Shown: positions 1-9,581, counted from the stretch's first letter. The stretch: DNA of 64,000 nucleotides from Candidatus Bathyarchaeota archaeon (GCA_026014745.1 JAOZHS010000002.1:828271-892270); one strand, 5' to 3'. The notes: generated by a model not told the origin, from the sequence alone. A program made the numbers and translations.

Positions 1-63
1 ACTCCGATTGTTTTCAATGCCACTGGCCGAGAAACCAGAAAAAACTATTCCGTAGGCTTTTAA
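1..63 (+). CDS. C-terminal tail of a truncated gene (left edge)
   Basis: Frame 1 is open from the first base to a TAA at 61-63 and encodes about 20 residues ending in the motif RKNYSVGF. The composition is protein-like, and no other gene occupies the interval. It could be the end of a gene that begins outside the window. The fragment is too short to assign a family, and an open frame of 20 codons can occur by chance. Confidence 0.3.
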   Translation, partial: TPIVFNATGRETRKNYSVGF

Positions 64-181
64 CTATCCGTGTTTTTGTGGCGGCGTAAAAGTTAGTATG
101 TACTAAAAATTATCGCTATCTGCGTTGACCTTTCGCTAAATGTTAAATATGTTCAGGTGTCAAAATGAAGAGGGGTTGGTT

Positions 182-397
182 ATGGAAAACAACAAGAAAG
201 CGCTAGCAGTTATGGATGATTTAGGGTTAAAGGATGGGCAGCAAATAAACGAGGACGACCTGTTAACGGTTGTGAAAGCCTATTATGGCGATAAGTACCC
301 CGAGGTAATGTCTGATCTGCTAAACAGCCCCTACTTCAAAACAGTTTATGTCGTTGACTTGAAAGCTCATCTTATTTTAGGCAAAAATCTACGCTAG
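182..397 (+). CDS. Small acidic hypothetical protein
   Basis: A 71-residue protein beginning MENNKKALAVMDD. I chose the ATG at 182 over the in-frame ATGs at 140 and 149 because GAAGAGGGG at 167-175 gives a ribosome binding site 6 nt upstream. The protein is acidic and probably helical, with no signal peptide, membrane segment or cysteine cluster. It stands alone between the truncated left-edge frame and the minus-strand surface locus. I do not recognise a family. The good ribosome binding site is the main reason to accept it as real. Confidence 0.5.
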   Translation: MENNKKALAVMDDLGLKDGQQINEDDLLTVVKAYYGDKYPEVMSDLLNSPYFKTVYVVDLKAHLILGKNLR

Positions 398-591
398 CTG
401 ATTCTTAGGACAGCCCGCCCATCGCCCGACAATAGCAGACATATTTTGAGACACAGAAAATAGCGGATTTATCACTCAAAAATCAACAGGAAAGTATCGT
501 CTCTCTATTTTTCTAAACAAATATTGTTTTAGCTAACAGGTACACAAAAACAGCAATAGCTAAATAAAAAAGAAAGGATGGAAAAGGATCC

Positions 592-2682
592 TTAAAAATA
601 GCGAGTTAGAAAAAAGCCAGTGGACTTAGGCAACCGACTTTGCCAAACCTGAACGGGTGAATCATTACGATTAGCTAAAGTCCGAGCAACTAATCCAGCT
701 TTCTCAGCCGCATTTAGCTTCTCCATTACAGCTGCCTCTGACGTGGGCATGTTGGAAAGCTTTGAGTATTCCTCAGCGATAGCCTGAGTGGATTTCTGTT
801 CGCCTACGGCTTCAACTGCTTTTATAAGATACTGTTCCGGTACAGGAAGTTTCTGATACATCGTCAGTAACGACATCTTTTCCTTTCGGTTAAGGAAAAT
901 TGAATAGATGATAATAAGCATCAAGACTGATGCTGCGCCGATGGAGAGCAGCAGCCCATTTTGGCTAATGGCCAAGGAAACAACACTCCAACTGCGGATA
1001 GGTTGCCAGAAATCGTTGATTGCTTGTGCAATGGGAAGCTCTTGAGCTTCACAAGAGCTGATTTCGTCTACAGATTGCGGGTACATTATTAGACTCATCA
1101 TGACGCTCTTGGTTTGAGCTGTGCCGTTCACATCGAATGTGGCAGTTTCAAACCAGTAGAGGACCACTTCCATTTGTCCTGAGCTGAGATATCGGAATGC
1201 AAAGTAACGCGCCATCAAAGGCGGGTTATCTTGAAGTTGGATATCTTGCAGATCTAGCTGCTCAACTGTTGCTTCTTCACCTTGACTCAGAGGGAAGTTA
1301 ATCAGACATGTTTCCCAGCGGTGCTGCGACGTGGAACTCTCAGCAATTTGAACAGCAACCCAGACAGCTGAAGCAGAGGAATTGGTTGGAGAATAACAAT
1401 AAACCAAAGCTGCATCATTGCCCGAGGTCTGCTCAAAAGAGACATCACGATAAACATAATTTAGGTTATAGCCCTTAACGGCAGGTAAAGAAGAATTTGA
1501 AGGAGTAACCTGAGTACCTGAAGGCGCTTGAATCATAATTTCTGCAGGACCCTCAGTTAAAGCGAAGACGGGAGCCTGGATGGATAAAAGCGCGATTATT
1601 ACCAAAACTACTCCAGCCACTTTTGCTATGTCGATTTTGTTTAGTCTAATTTTTGGAGTTTTGAAGATTTTGCCGCAGTTTGAACAAAATTCTAAGGTGA
1701 GGTTTTTTGGCGTAGGTGTGCATGCAGGGCAAATCTGTGGAGCGGGCGGTTTTTTGAAGACTTTTTCAGTTACGCCAAGCAGTATAAGGGTACCTATGAA
1801 CATGAGCACGGTTGCGCCAAAGGTGTGGAATACCTGAAGCGCTAAATCTTCGCCCCAATTGTAAGCGATTCCTAGAATGGTGGTTATTCGGGTGATGTTT
1901 AACCCTATGATTAAGGGGATACCTAGTATGAGGATTATTAGCTTGTTAAGCAGTTTGCCTTTTGTTATATAGGCGATAAAAACTGCAAAAATCATAAAGC
2001 CAATTATGCTGTAGATTCCTGAGCAAGCCACACTAACATTGAATGGTAAAGATGTGCCGTCGGGTCTGAGAATAGTAATCATTGGACCATAATCACTTGA
2101 AGACAACGTGGCATTAAAACCGAAAACGTTAGCAAGACCATTAGATGCTATCGCGCTTAGATTGGCAAGAGCCGAACCTACACCGTAGAGGATTTCTGAG
2201 GGAGGTGGCGTTAGGAATATTAGAAAAGCCACAGGAAACAGCATCTGTTTGAGCATCTGAGTGTTAAATAAGATGAGAATCAATCCGGCAGCAAAGAAAG
2301 GCAAAGTAATCACATGATATTCTAAAGGCGTAAAGGTATAACTGCCGTACCAATACAACAGAACGGAAACTGCGGATAAAGTTATGCCGACAAGTAAACC
2401 TGAATATTTCAAGAAGCCATGCTTATTCTCAGTCTCGTTTGAATAGATAGAGGCGCCAAGCATTTTCCGTTTTCGATAAATGAAGTAAGTGAAAATGAAT
2501 GGAATCGCCAATATATGGAAAGTTGATTCATCGCTGATGGCGCCTTTAAAGACCAGCGTTAGATCTTGAAAATAGAATGCAAGAAGCGCCAAGGCCAACA
2601 CGGACACCTTTAAGGCGACAACTAACCGATGTTGATTCAGTGGCGATGCCATCTTGGCGGATGAAAGTTTAGCATCTTGCAT
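592..2682 (-). CDS. Exosortase/archaeosortase-family transpeptidase with zinc ribbon and C-terminal extracytoplasmic domain
   Basis: A multi-spanning membrane protein of 696 residues. Residues about 20-305 form the exosortase/archaeosortase core. It has the three expected catalytic positions: Cys220 in ACSGIYS, Arg265 in NITRI and His286 in FHTFG. Family members are thought to cleave C-terminal sorting signals of secreted proteins and transfer them to a lipid or other anchor. A cytoplasmic CxxC...CxxC zinc ribbon follows (Cys318, 321, 333, 336), then a transmembrane helix near 350-370. Next comes an extracytoplasmic domain of about 200 residues, loosely like the EpsI (DUF3485) domain often fused to exosortases, then another helix near 587-607. 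The tail of about 85 residues looks like a winged helix. The extra modules make it much longer than typical archaeosortases. The ATG at 2682 follows AGGTTGA. The family call is firm; the roles of the added domains are inference. Confidence 0.85.
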   Translation of the reverse strand: MQDAKLSSAKMASPLNQHRLVVALKVSVLALALLAFYFQDLTLVFKGAISDESTFHILAIPFIFTYFIYRKRKMLGASIYSNETENKHGFLKYSGLLVGITLSAVSVLLYWYGSYTFTPLEYHVITLPFFAAGLILILFNTQMLKQMLFPVAFLIFLTPPPSEILYGVGSALANLSAIASNGLANVFGFNATLSSSDYGPMITILRPDGTSLPFNVSVACSGIYSIIGFMIFAVFIAYITKGKLLNKLIILILGIPLIIGLNITRITTILGIAYNWGEDLALQVFHTFGATVLMFIGTLILLGVTEKVFKKPPAPQICPACTPTPKNLTLEFCSNCGKIFKTPKIRLNKIDIAKVAGVVLVIIALLSIQAPVFALTEGPAEIMIQAPSGTQVTPSNSSLPAVKGYNLNYVYRDVSFEQTSGNDAALVYCYSPTNSSASAVWVAVQIAESSTSQHRWETCLINFPLSQGEEATVEQLDLQDIQLQDNPPLMARYFAFRYLSSGQMEVVLYWFETATFDVNGTAQTKSVMMSLIMYPQSVDEISSCEAQELPIAQAINDFWQPIRSWSVVSLAISQNGLLLSIGAASVLMLIIIYSIFLNRKEKMSLLTMYQKLPVPEQYLIKAVEAVGEQKSTQAIAEEYSKLSNMPTSEAAVMEKLNAAEKAGLVARTLANRNDSPVQVWQSRLPKSTGFFLTRYF

Positions 2683-2913
2683 AAGGTCAACCTGTCTTAC
2701 CTTAAATCTTAGTATTAGCGTTTCTTTTATGCTTAGCGTATTGCCAATATAGTATTCTATAACTAACTATAGGACTAAGTCCCAAACATGTCAAAACCGA
2801 AAATAGAGACAAAATGTACTTGAAGATCCTAAAAAATGGACATACAACTAAACAGCTTGTATACACGCATATGAGTAACTGGTTTATCTTGACAAATTTA
2901 ATGTTCATAAAAT

Positions 2914-4578
2914 TCAAAGTGCAGATTTACGGTTGTTAAAGCGGCACATCCACTGCATATACCTTAAAGGAACCATAAATAACTTGGAAAGCGCTCCTAA
3001 GCCCGAAACCATAGACTTAAAGTTCCCAATATCAGTCTCGTTTATAGCGCCCAAAAGTGGAGCAGTTGACAAATATGTCACCAAGAAAATTATTAAGCCG
3101 CCGAAAAGCGATAATAAATAAGGCAGACTAACAAACGTGACAAAAACATAAGCCACGGCCGAAGCAATCAATGAAGATACAAGAATTTTGAAGGAAATCT
3201 TGAAGTCAGCATGCACCTTATAGGTTTTCCAACACCAATAACTAGCCCAAGCAGCATTTATTGCTGTCGAAAAGAAGTTTCCAAGAATACCCGCAACAAC
3301 TGCATGAACTGGACCGCCAAAGGAGTAAAAGTAACCAACCGCGACCAATGCAAGAGGCAAACCCACAGCTAGCATAACCAAACTTTGTTTCATGAGTTGG
3401 CGGGTTTGCCGAAGACCCGTTTGGAAACTTGACAAAGTATAGAAGCCAATTACAACAAGCAGGCTAGTCAAGCAGGATAGTGAAAGGAAAAGAGGTGCAT
3501 AGGGATATTTGGGGACTGGACTTATTGCGGTTAGGCCTTGCAGAAAGCCAACTTGGGGGAACAACAGATTGATTGCAGGCGTTGACAGCGTTATCAAAAG
3601 CAAAGAGGCAGGCACCAGAAGTATGGACATATATTTTACGGCAGAAGAAAAAACTGTCTTGAGAAGTTCGGGTTCACGTTCTGGATTAATTTTTGAAAAG
3701 ACTGGAAACAGTGTGTTGGAGACGGGTAGAATGATGAAGGTTGTTAATATAACAAAGTATGTTGATACATAGTAATTGCCCATCATTTCTTTGCCTGCAT
3801 AAACCGCCATGGTAAAAGCGAAAACTTGCGGCAAAACCCCAAAAACAATTGCCGAAACCGTAAGGGGCAACCCATAACTCAGCATAGGCCTCAAAGTTGC
3901 CTTGATATTACAGCGACCAGTTTTACATTTACCCAAGGGTCTGAACAAAGAAAAATACACAATAAGAATCGCGATGATGCCACCGGCGACAAATGAAGCC
4001 ATAGCAGCATAAATGGCGCCTAGCACACCAAACCCAATAACAATCAAGAGCGGACCTAAAGCGGTTTTTACGAGCGCCTGAAGAATCAGGGTTAAACTGT
4101 TAAGTTTCATTCGCTCAAACCCAAGGAAAATGCCGCTACCGGCAGCGAAAAGTGCACCTCCAAATATTGAAAAAGACATCACCGATATGTAGAAAGAAAG
4201 CTCTGAAACGTCGCTAGGGCTGAGCAAGTAAGCTAACGGTTGCGCAACTGCAAAGCAAACCACGGACAAAACGATGCCACTAATGAGCTCGAAGAGCACA
4301 CCGGCGTAAATTAGGTCATGTGCATCATAGTCTTTGCCAGTGGCTCTTAAGCGAGCTATCTGCTGAGTTAATGCAGAATTCACACCCCAGTCCCTAAAGA
4401 AACCGATAATAGTTGAAGGAATGAGAGCCATCCCGTATAAGCCGACTTGATCAGCGTTAAGCAACGCAGCCAAAACAAAGGTGCCAATAGCCATTATAAT
4501 TGATGACCCAGCGACACCTATCATAAGCTGTAAACTACTTGTCGCTGAAGACTTACCTATCGCTAAAGCCTTATCCAA
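2914..4578 (-). CDS. Oligosaccharide flippase (MOP/MATE superfamily, Wzx-like)
   Basis: A polytopic membrane protein with about 14 hydrophobic helices and the pattern of polysaccharide-biosynthesis flippases, which move lipid-linked glycans across the cytoplasmic membrane. The open frame extends to 4734 with a TTG start, but the first 52 residues of that version are unlike the family. The TTG at 4578 gives an N-terminus of MDKALAIGKSSATSS leading into the first helix, which is how archaeal relatives usually begin, so I prefer it (554 residues). GGTG lies just upstream of that TTG, so ribosome binding support is weak. The gene lies at the downstream end of the glycan locus next to the archaeosortase, consistent with export of assembled glycan. 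The substrate cannot be told from sequence. Confidence 0.85.
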   Translation of the reverse strand: MDKALAIGKSSATSSLQLMIGVAGSSIIMAIGTFVLAALLNADQVGLYGMALIPSTIIGFFRDWGVNSALTQQIARLRATGKDYDAHDLIYAGVLFELISGIVLSVVCFAVAQPLAYLLSPSDVSELSFYISVMSFSIFGGALFAAGSGIFLGFERMKLNSLTLILQALVKTALGPLLIVIGFGVLGAIYAAMASFVAGGIIAILIVYFSLFRPLGKCKTGRCNIKATLRPMLSYGLPLTVSAIVFGVLPQVFAFTMAVYAGKEMMGNYYVSTYFVILTTFIILPVSNTLFPVFSKINPEREPELLKTVFSSAVKYMSILLVPASLLLITLSTPAINLLFPQVGFLQGLTAISPVPKYPYAPLFLSLSCLTSLLVVIGFYTLSSFQTGLRQTRQLMKQSLVMLAVGLPLALVAVGYFYSFGGPVHAVVAGILGNFFSTAINAAWASYWCWKTYKVHADFKISFKILVSSLIASAVAYVFVTFVSLPYLLSLFGGLIIFLVTYLSTAPLLGAINETDIGNFKSMVSGLGALSKLFMVPLRYMQWMCRFNNRKSAL

Positions 4579-4864
4579 GCCACACCATGACCAAACGTTT
4601 CGGTTTATAGAATTAATCTGATTTTTATACGCTTTGTGTATTCCCAATATATTCCAAAGGTTAACATACAATCGTTCGAATATACTGCAACCGAGAATGC
4701 AATAGCATTCGCTAGCAACTAATAAAATTGCCAAAAAGCCTGTTTAAGCCAGCCAAGAGGAAGAAACAAAATAGCTCTTGATTCTGGTCTACCTTTATCT
4801 ATTTTAAAAACAGCGGTTTTTAAAAATAACGCCAAACTTCAAGCAGACATTTTTTTGTGATGAC

Positions 4865-6232
4865 TTAATTTGTCGTGGGCTTTTGGATGTTATAAATTAA
4901 GAACAGTTTTCGGTGTCCAGTTGCGCATTCAGGGATAATATCAGTTACTTTTATTTCGCCTAACCAATCAGCCACTGTCTTAAACCCTGATTTTGTTAGG
5001 TAAAAGGTTAAGTCGTAGTCTTTCGAAGTTGCAGGAGACGATGGGTCAAAGATTTTAGTGATGTACTCTACAGAGGCAACATCGGATTCAAGCGTTGACT
5101 CGGATGTTTTACAAACTTCGACGAATTCTAAGAAGCCAACGGTTACGTCTCCGCCATCAGTATAACCTTCAATTCGGTAGGAGGGAGATTGTGGAATTTC
5201 AGCAGGAACAAGCAGCACAGTATCGCCAGATTTCTTAAAATGCGTAAGAGAATCAGAAGGAACATTGATTTCAAAAGCAGTAGGTTGGCTATCGGCGTTT
5301 TCCGCAGGTAGAGCAGACAAATCCTCGCTTTCGGGAATTTCAATTGACTCTTGAGGAGGAGGCGAAACTTCAGGAGGCTGAGAGACCGCTGTGGACGTTA
5401 ATTCTGGAAGAGGCGAAAGGGTAAGGGGTGCGTTAGGAATGACTTTTGGAATTACAAAGTCCACATCATTAATCATTTGATATTCTATCGTTATAGTTTT
5501 GTTTTCCTGATTTACAGTTTCATTTTGAATGATAACGGGTTTGCCAGTTACTTTTGCCAAAGCACAAGCTATTGCGCTTGAAAAAAGACAACCCATTTGA
5601 GTATGTATGTGAGGGTAGTCCACCGAAGTTTTTTTGCAGATACTCTCGAAAACAGTGTCAGTAATTATTGCCGAGACTGTATTCCCACTATAGGATAGCT
5701 CAATAGTCTTAGCTACTTCAAGATTATCTACAAGAAGCTTAGGAAGTGCATCCGCAAATTGTTTTAAATCCAGTCTTGTAAAAGAAGTGTTTAATTCTTT
5801 CTCAAATAATTGAGAAAGCTCAAAGCCTGAGGGAGTAATAAACAACCCGTCCTTATTAGGGTGGGGTGAAGTCACATCCGCTATAGGCGTTGATGGCGTT
5901 TGGCTCTTCCCAGAAATAAAAATTAAGCTTGATTCTGAATTGTCCAAATTCTTGGGGGGGAGATAAATTCCTTTTTCTGCAGAACCGAAATCAGAAAGTA
6001 CACGTTCAATATTTTGATTATTGCAATTGGCCATTGATTCGGCAAGCGTTAATGGCAAGTGTTTAACTGGGGTTAAATAAAAAAGTATGGCGCCCCAAAA
6101 GGCGACGGCTGTTCCCAAAATCGCTAAGAAAGATGAGCCTGAAAATGCGGAAACGACAACTATCATTATGCCTAAAGTGATTAGGAGATATTTGCTTATT
6201 TGGTTCAGGGTCCATTTTTTTTGTTTAGGCAT
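4865..6232 (-). CDS. Membrane-anchored hypothetical protein with YLPP-type N-terminal domain
   Basis: A 455-residue protein. Two transmembrane helices lie at about residues 13-52, followed by a segment with an IYLPP motif near residue 90. A globular part (about 115-270) contains a CLFSSAIACALAKVTGKPV stretch that looks like a folded alpha/beta domain ending in beta strands. A proline- and glutamate-rich linker (about 275-345) leads to a C-terminal beta-rich domain. I do not recognise a named family with confidence. Archaeal two-helix proteins with this YLPP pattern are known as uncharacterised proteins. It sits within the surface locus on the same strand as its neighbours, with AAAGGT just upstream of the ATG. 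A role in envelope function is only suggested by position. Confidence 0.6.
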   Translation of the reverse strand: MPKQKKWTLNQISKYLLITLGIMIVVVSAFSGSSFLAILGTAVAFWGAILFYLTPVKHLPLTLAESMANCNNQNIERVLSDFGSAEKGIYLPPKNLDNSESSLIFISGKSQTPSTPIADVTSPHPNKDGLFITPSGFELSQLFEKELNTSFTRLDLKQFADALPKLLVDNLEVAKTIELSYSGNTVSAIITDTVFESICKKTSVDYPHIHTQMGCLFSSAIACALAKVTGKPVIIQNETVNQENKTITIEYQMINDVDFVIPKVIPNAPLTLSPLPELTSTAVSQPPEVSPPPQESIEIPESEDLSALPAENADSQPTAFEINVPSDSLTHFKKSGDTVLLVPAEIPQSPSYRIEGYTDGGDVTVGFLEFVEVCKTSESTLESDVASVEYITKIFDPSSPATSKDYDLTFYLTKSGFKTVADWLGEIKVTDIIPECATGHRKLFLIYNIQKPTTN

Positions 6233-6381
6233 ATTCCCATACCTTTTCGTAACTTCTTTATTACAGTTTTCTCCTGATTTAAAGGGGTAGTTCTAAAATT
6301 GACTTATTGCAACAACCGATAACAAGAGCAATTAACGCAAGAAGAATTCTTTTTTACACCATTCACAAGAAAGAGGAAAAA

Positions 6382-7341
6382 TTAACTGCTAAGCAAACCA
6401 TTCCAACTTAGCAAGTCCCTGAGCCCGCGAGGCAGCAAAAATTGTGGTTTGTAACCTAAAAGCTCATTTGCCTTAGAAATATTGGCGTAGCTGCATCGAA
6501 TTTCGCCTGGTCGGTACGGTAAATAAGATATTTGGGAGTTTGCCCCCGTCAATCTCAACATAGTTTGCGCAAGCTCCTCGATCGAGGTCGCTACACCTGA
6601 TCCAACATTGAAAATCTCGCCGAGTACTGTAGAACTTTCATACGCTAGCACAATTGAATTCACTATGTCTTCAACGTAGACGAAGTCTCTAGTTTGCGAG
6701 CCATCACCATAGATGACTAGTGACTGCTTTGATTTGATGCGGTCCATGAACTTGGTGATGACGCCACTGTAATCATTTAATCCTTGCCGAGCCCCATAGA
6801 CATTAAAAAATCGCAGAACAACTGAATTCAACAGATGCTCAGCGTTAAGCCGAAGGCACTCCTTCTCGATGACCCGTTTGGATTCAGCGTAAGGCGAAAT
6901 AGGATTTGTCGGATGATGTTCATCTAAGGGTAAATAGGTGGGGTCACCATAAACTGCGCAGGAAGAAACAAAAACAAATTTCTTAACCGAATGGCTAACG
7001 CATTCCTCCAGCAAAATACGGGAGCCATCGATATTGACTTTATTGTTGAAATCTGGGTCTGCAACAGAAAATGGTACACTTGTTTGGGCAGCAAGATGAA
7101 TAACGCAATCAGCATCAGTGACACATTGTTTAACAGTCATTTGATCCGTTATGTCGCCTTTAACAAAATCAACTAAACCGGACCTCAGAACAGAACTAAG
7201 GTTCTCTAATTTACCAGTATACAAGTTGTCCAAAATTACAACTCGATAACCAAGTTCCACTAATCTAGAAACAAGATGACTGCCAATAAAACCAGCACCA
7301 CCAGTCACCAAAATGGTGCTATCTTTAGTTGAGTTTTTCAT
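6382..7341 (-). CDS. NAD-dependent nucleotide-sugar epimerase/dehydratase (GalE-like extended SDR)
   Basis: A 319-residue extended short-chain dehydrogenase. The Rossmann NAD-binding motif TGGAGFIGSHL lies near residue 13. The catalytic triad is visible as the Ser of VSSCAVYGD and the YAESK motif (Tyr and Lys). The length and the GSQTRDFVYVEDI segment are typical of UDP-glucose 4-epimerase and related sugar nucleotide epimerases. It probably interconverts a UDP- or dTDP-sugar for the glycosyltransferases of this locus. The exact substrate cannot be fixed, so no symbol is given. It is the first minus-strand gene beside the oppositely oriented glycosidase-like gene, across a 204 bp promoter region. 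Confidence 0.9.
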   Translation of the reverse strand: MKNSTKDSTILVTGGAGFIGSHLVSRLVELGYRVVILDNLYTGKLENLSSVLRSGLVDFVKGDITDQMTVKQCVTDADCVIHLAAQTSVPFSVADPDFNNKVNIDGSRILLEECVSHSVKKFVFVSSCAVYGDPTYLPLDEHHPTNPISPYAESKRVIEKECLRLNAEHLLNSVVLRFFNVYGARQGLNDYSGVITKFMDRIKSKQSLVIYGDGSQTRDFVYVEDIVNSIVLAYESSTVLGEIFNVGSGVATSIEELAQTMLRLTGANSQISYLPYRPGEIRCSYANISKANELLGYKPQFLLPRGLRDLLSWNGLLSS

Positions 7342-7501
7342 TTTAGAGCCTAACCCGAGATAACTAAGTTTTAGCTATTTCTGGAATTACTTAATTATTA
7401 TGTTTTTCTTCGCCCTACTTGCGGTATAAGGTCTCAGACAAATCGAGAACTGTACTTATGTTGAACAGTAGTAGTGTAACGCACTAAAACAGAAAAGGAT
7501 T

Positions 7502-7531
7502 ATTTATCGCACACCTTATGACTCGATAAAT
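7502..7531. promoter_or_regulatory. Inverted repeat in the promoter of the glycosidase-like gene
   Basis: A perfect 8-bp inverted repeat, ATTTATCG (7502-7509) and CGATAAAT (7524-7531), is separated by 14 bp. The left arm overlaps the TATA-like TTTATC about 40 bp before the ATG at 7546, and the right arm lies near the expected transcription start. It may be an operator or a leader hairpin. Confidence 0.45.
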
Positions 7532-7545
7532 CAGGTTGCGTTACC

Positions 7546-8583
7546 ATGGACAGATTTAAGAAATTATTCTTAATCACTTTAGTCTTGGTAATGGCTTGTC
7601 CAATAAGTCAAATTTCGTGGGCGTCTGCCCAAACATCGACGAGTAGCCAAATTTCTACACATGGGACAATAGTAACCAACACCGGAGGGAGCATCATTGT
7701 TCCAACAGTACAAGTACATACAGGCACCCTTGCTGTCCATCTAATAAACAATCAAAACGTTATGTACTCTTCTTGGAGCGTCGCACGCCCATACGTGAAG
7801 TACGCGCTAGTTCAAGGGGGAGGAAATCTATCGGAAGATGGAAGTATTACTCCAGTTTTCTACAACGATGTAAGCTTGGGGTCGCTCGAAAACTATTTCG
7901 CACTTGCACAGAGTTACAACGTCAACCTTATTCTAGATTTAGCTATTGTCAACCTTCAAAATGTAAGTGACCAAGCAATACTGAACTTATTAACGAAACT
8001 ATCAGCCATAGCTGGCGGTCATACGCTCATCTTTGACATCGGGTGGGAGTACAACTTCCCTAATTACATGACCCCGTGGGGTGATGATAAAGGCCACTCA
8101 TTCTATATTCCGCCAGATGTTTACAACACCAAAATGGCTCTTGTCCATACCTATATACAGCAAAACCACTTAGACAATCTTCTGCTAGCCAGCCACGCTA
8201 ACATGTTAATTAGCACAGAGAAAGCTGGAGAATGGCATAGCAACCCAAACTTTGATGGAATTGTAGAATACTTGGACGGGATGCGCCAGGCAGATGTTGT
8301 AGGTTTCTCTCACTATAACGACAACCTTAACCAAAGCTGGAGTCGGGCTCAAGCAATCTACAATATGATAGGCACATCAAAGCCCTGCATATTCTTCGAG
8401 TATGCACCAACAAGCCCATGGCAAACAGGTCTAATAGTTACGCCTCAATTTGTGAACGACTCATATGCTATGTTAAAAACATACACGTTCATCAAAGGCA
8501 TGATTTGGTATTTTGGACCTTACTGCACGAATGAAACCTTAGTAGCCATAAGTCAAAACGCGAAGATATTTGAAGGCGTATAA
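7546..8583 (+). CDS. Secreted glycoside-hydrolase-like TIM-barrel protein
   Basis: A 345-residue protein with a signal peptide (about 1-29: KKLF, hydrophobic core, then WASA). A Ser/Thr-rich linker precedes a domain of about 280 residues that reads like a (beta/alpha)8 barrel of glycoside hydrolase clan A. Glu168 in DIGWEYN fits the acid/base position at the end of one strand. Glu285 in CIFFEYAP fits the nucleophile near the end of a later strand. The closest feel is GH26/GH5-like, but I cannot assign a family. It is the only plus-strand gene in the first 25 kb of the glycan locus and has its own promoter, so it may be expressed separately, perhaps trimming or remodelling the surface polysaccharide. 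AGGTTG at about 7533 is the only ribosome-binding-like site. Confidence 0.65.
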   Translation: MDRFKKLFLITLVLVMACPISQISWASAQTSTSSQISTHGTIVTNTGGSIIVPTVQVHTGTLAVHLINNQNVMYSSWSVARPYVKYALVQGGGNLSEDGSITPVFYNDVSLGSLENYFALAQSYNVNLILDLAIVNLQNVSDQAILNLLTKLSAIAGGHTLIFDIGWEYNFPNYMTPWGDDKGHSFYIPPDVYNTKMALVHTYIQQNHLDNLLLASHANMLISTEKAGEWHSNPNFDGIVEYLDGMRQADVVGFSHYNDNLNQSWSRAQAIYNMIGTSKPCIFFEYAPTSPWQTGLIVTPQFVNDSYAMLKTYTFIKGMIWYFGPYCTNETLVAISQNAKIFEGV

Positions 8584-8722
8584 AGAGGCTAAGATAATTT
8601 AAGATAAAAAAACAAGCAACGCAGCAATAAAACATGGATTACCATTAAATGCGCAAGAGTATTTTGAGAGATAGCGTTTTTCTAAGGACTGCGCATACAC
8701 AAAGCAATTACGCATAGCAGAA

Positions 8723-9334
8723 TTAGAGATGTGCCAGACTATAATATTGAATAATTAGCGCTATTACGGAAAAGATTACAGTCAGCCCAAGTAAACTTAG
8801 CATCAGGGGCACTAACGTTATCCCCCATGGCGAGTAATTTAAAAACAGACACACCAGCGGAGCTATAACTAAGCTAATGGCAATACTGAGCGCAACTTGT
8901 TCGGTTCTTTTTAAGGTAGTTTCAGAAGAGCTTTTGTTTTCGCCTCTTTCAAGATGTAACGCCTTAACGCAAGCAAACCCAGGTAAAAAGGAAATAATTA
9001 GAATACCCAACCCATACCGAAGATACACAACAAGGAAGAAATCGCTAGGTATAAATGCAACTATTGTTGCGACCATAGATAGCAGAATGGTCACCCAAAA
9101 CCATGTTGCGTTCTCCGATAAAAAATGGTCCCATAATGTAAGAAATCGGCCCTTTTTCTGATCGAAAAATATTTCTCTCTCATTTTCAATGATCTCGAAC
9201 ATAATTTCATCTGAAATTGAGTATTTCAGCTTCATTATGTCTAAAAGTTGCTGAACTGTAGCGGGCTTTTCAGCTTTAACAAAGTGAAGCATTAGTTTCT
9301 TTATTTGTTCTCTATCGTTCACAGATTCAGGCAT
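8723..9334 (-). CDS. DUF1616 membrane half with N-terminal winged-helix-like region
   Basis: A 203-residue protein. Residues 1-65 are charged and helical and resemble a small winged-helix domain. Residues about 75-200 hold four transmembrane helices with hallmarks of DUF1616: the SFLPGFACVKALHLE segment, then RTEQVALSIAISLVIAPLV, and LNYSPWGITL. Known DUF1616 proteins carry this membrane region followed by an extracytoplasmic domain. Here the frame stops after the fourth helix. The missing extracytoplasmic half is very like the separate protein encoded at 17656-18243. DUF1616 proteins are common in archaeal glycan loci, but their function is unknown. The downstream end abuts the intergenic region next to the plus-strand glycosidase-like gene. 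Confidence 0.8.
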   Translation of the reverse strand: MPESVNDREQIKKLMLHFVKAEKPATVQQLLDIMKLKYSISDEIMFEIIENEREIFFDQKKGRFLTLWDHFLSENATWFWVTILLSMVATIVAFIPSDFFLVVYLRYGLGILIISFLPGFACVKALHLERGENKSSSETTLKRTEQVALSIAISLVIAPLVCLFLNYSPWGITLVPLMLSLLGLTVIFSVIALIIQYYSLAHL

Positions 9335-9347
9335 TTCATCATCTACG

Positions 9348-9581
9348 TTAGGTAATATTTGCGATAAAGCTTATGACTCTAAAGATAAACACCACCGAGA
9401 ATACGATGCTCAACAGCAGCGCTAAGTATCTCAGTCTTCTTTTGTTTATTGTAAGATTGATACTACGGTAGTATGGAGATAACAGTTCTGATAGTGCAAG
9501 AATCACAATAGCACTTACCGCTATTAAGACACTAAAGTCAGTAAAATCTAATGGTGGAATTTGGATAGTAATTTCCCTCAC
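9348..9581 (-). CDS. Small two-helix membrane protein
   Basis: A 77-residue protein with two hydrophobic helices (about 16-35 and 50-73) separated by a short basic loop (NKRRLRY). It lies 13 bp upstream of the DUF1616-half gene on the same strand, so the two are probably co-transcribed and might interact in the membrane. No family is recognised. Its spacing and composition suggest a real gene, but no conserved motif supports it. Confidence 0.5.
   Translation of the reverse strand: MREITIQIPPLDFTDFSVLIAVSAIVILALSELLSPYYRSINLTINKRRLRYLALLLSIVFSVVFIFRVISFIANIT

Noticed and set aside
2702..2917. 71-codon minus-strand frame overlapping the flippase stop by a few bases
   Set aside because: It starts with TTG, is rich in Cys and hydrophobic residues without a pattern, lies in A/T-rich intergenic sequence and has no ribosome binding site.
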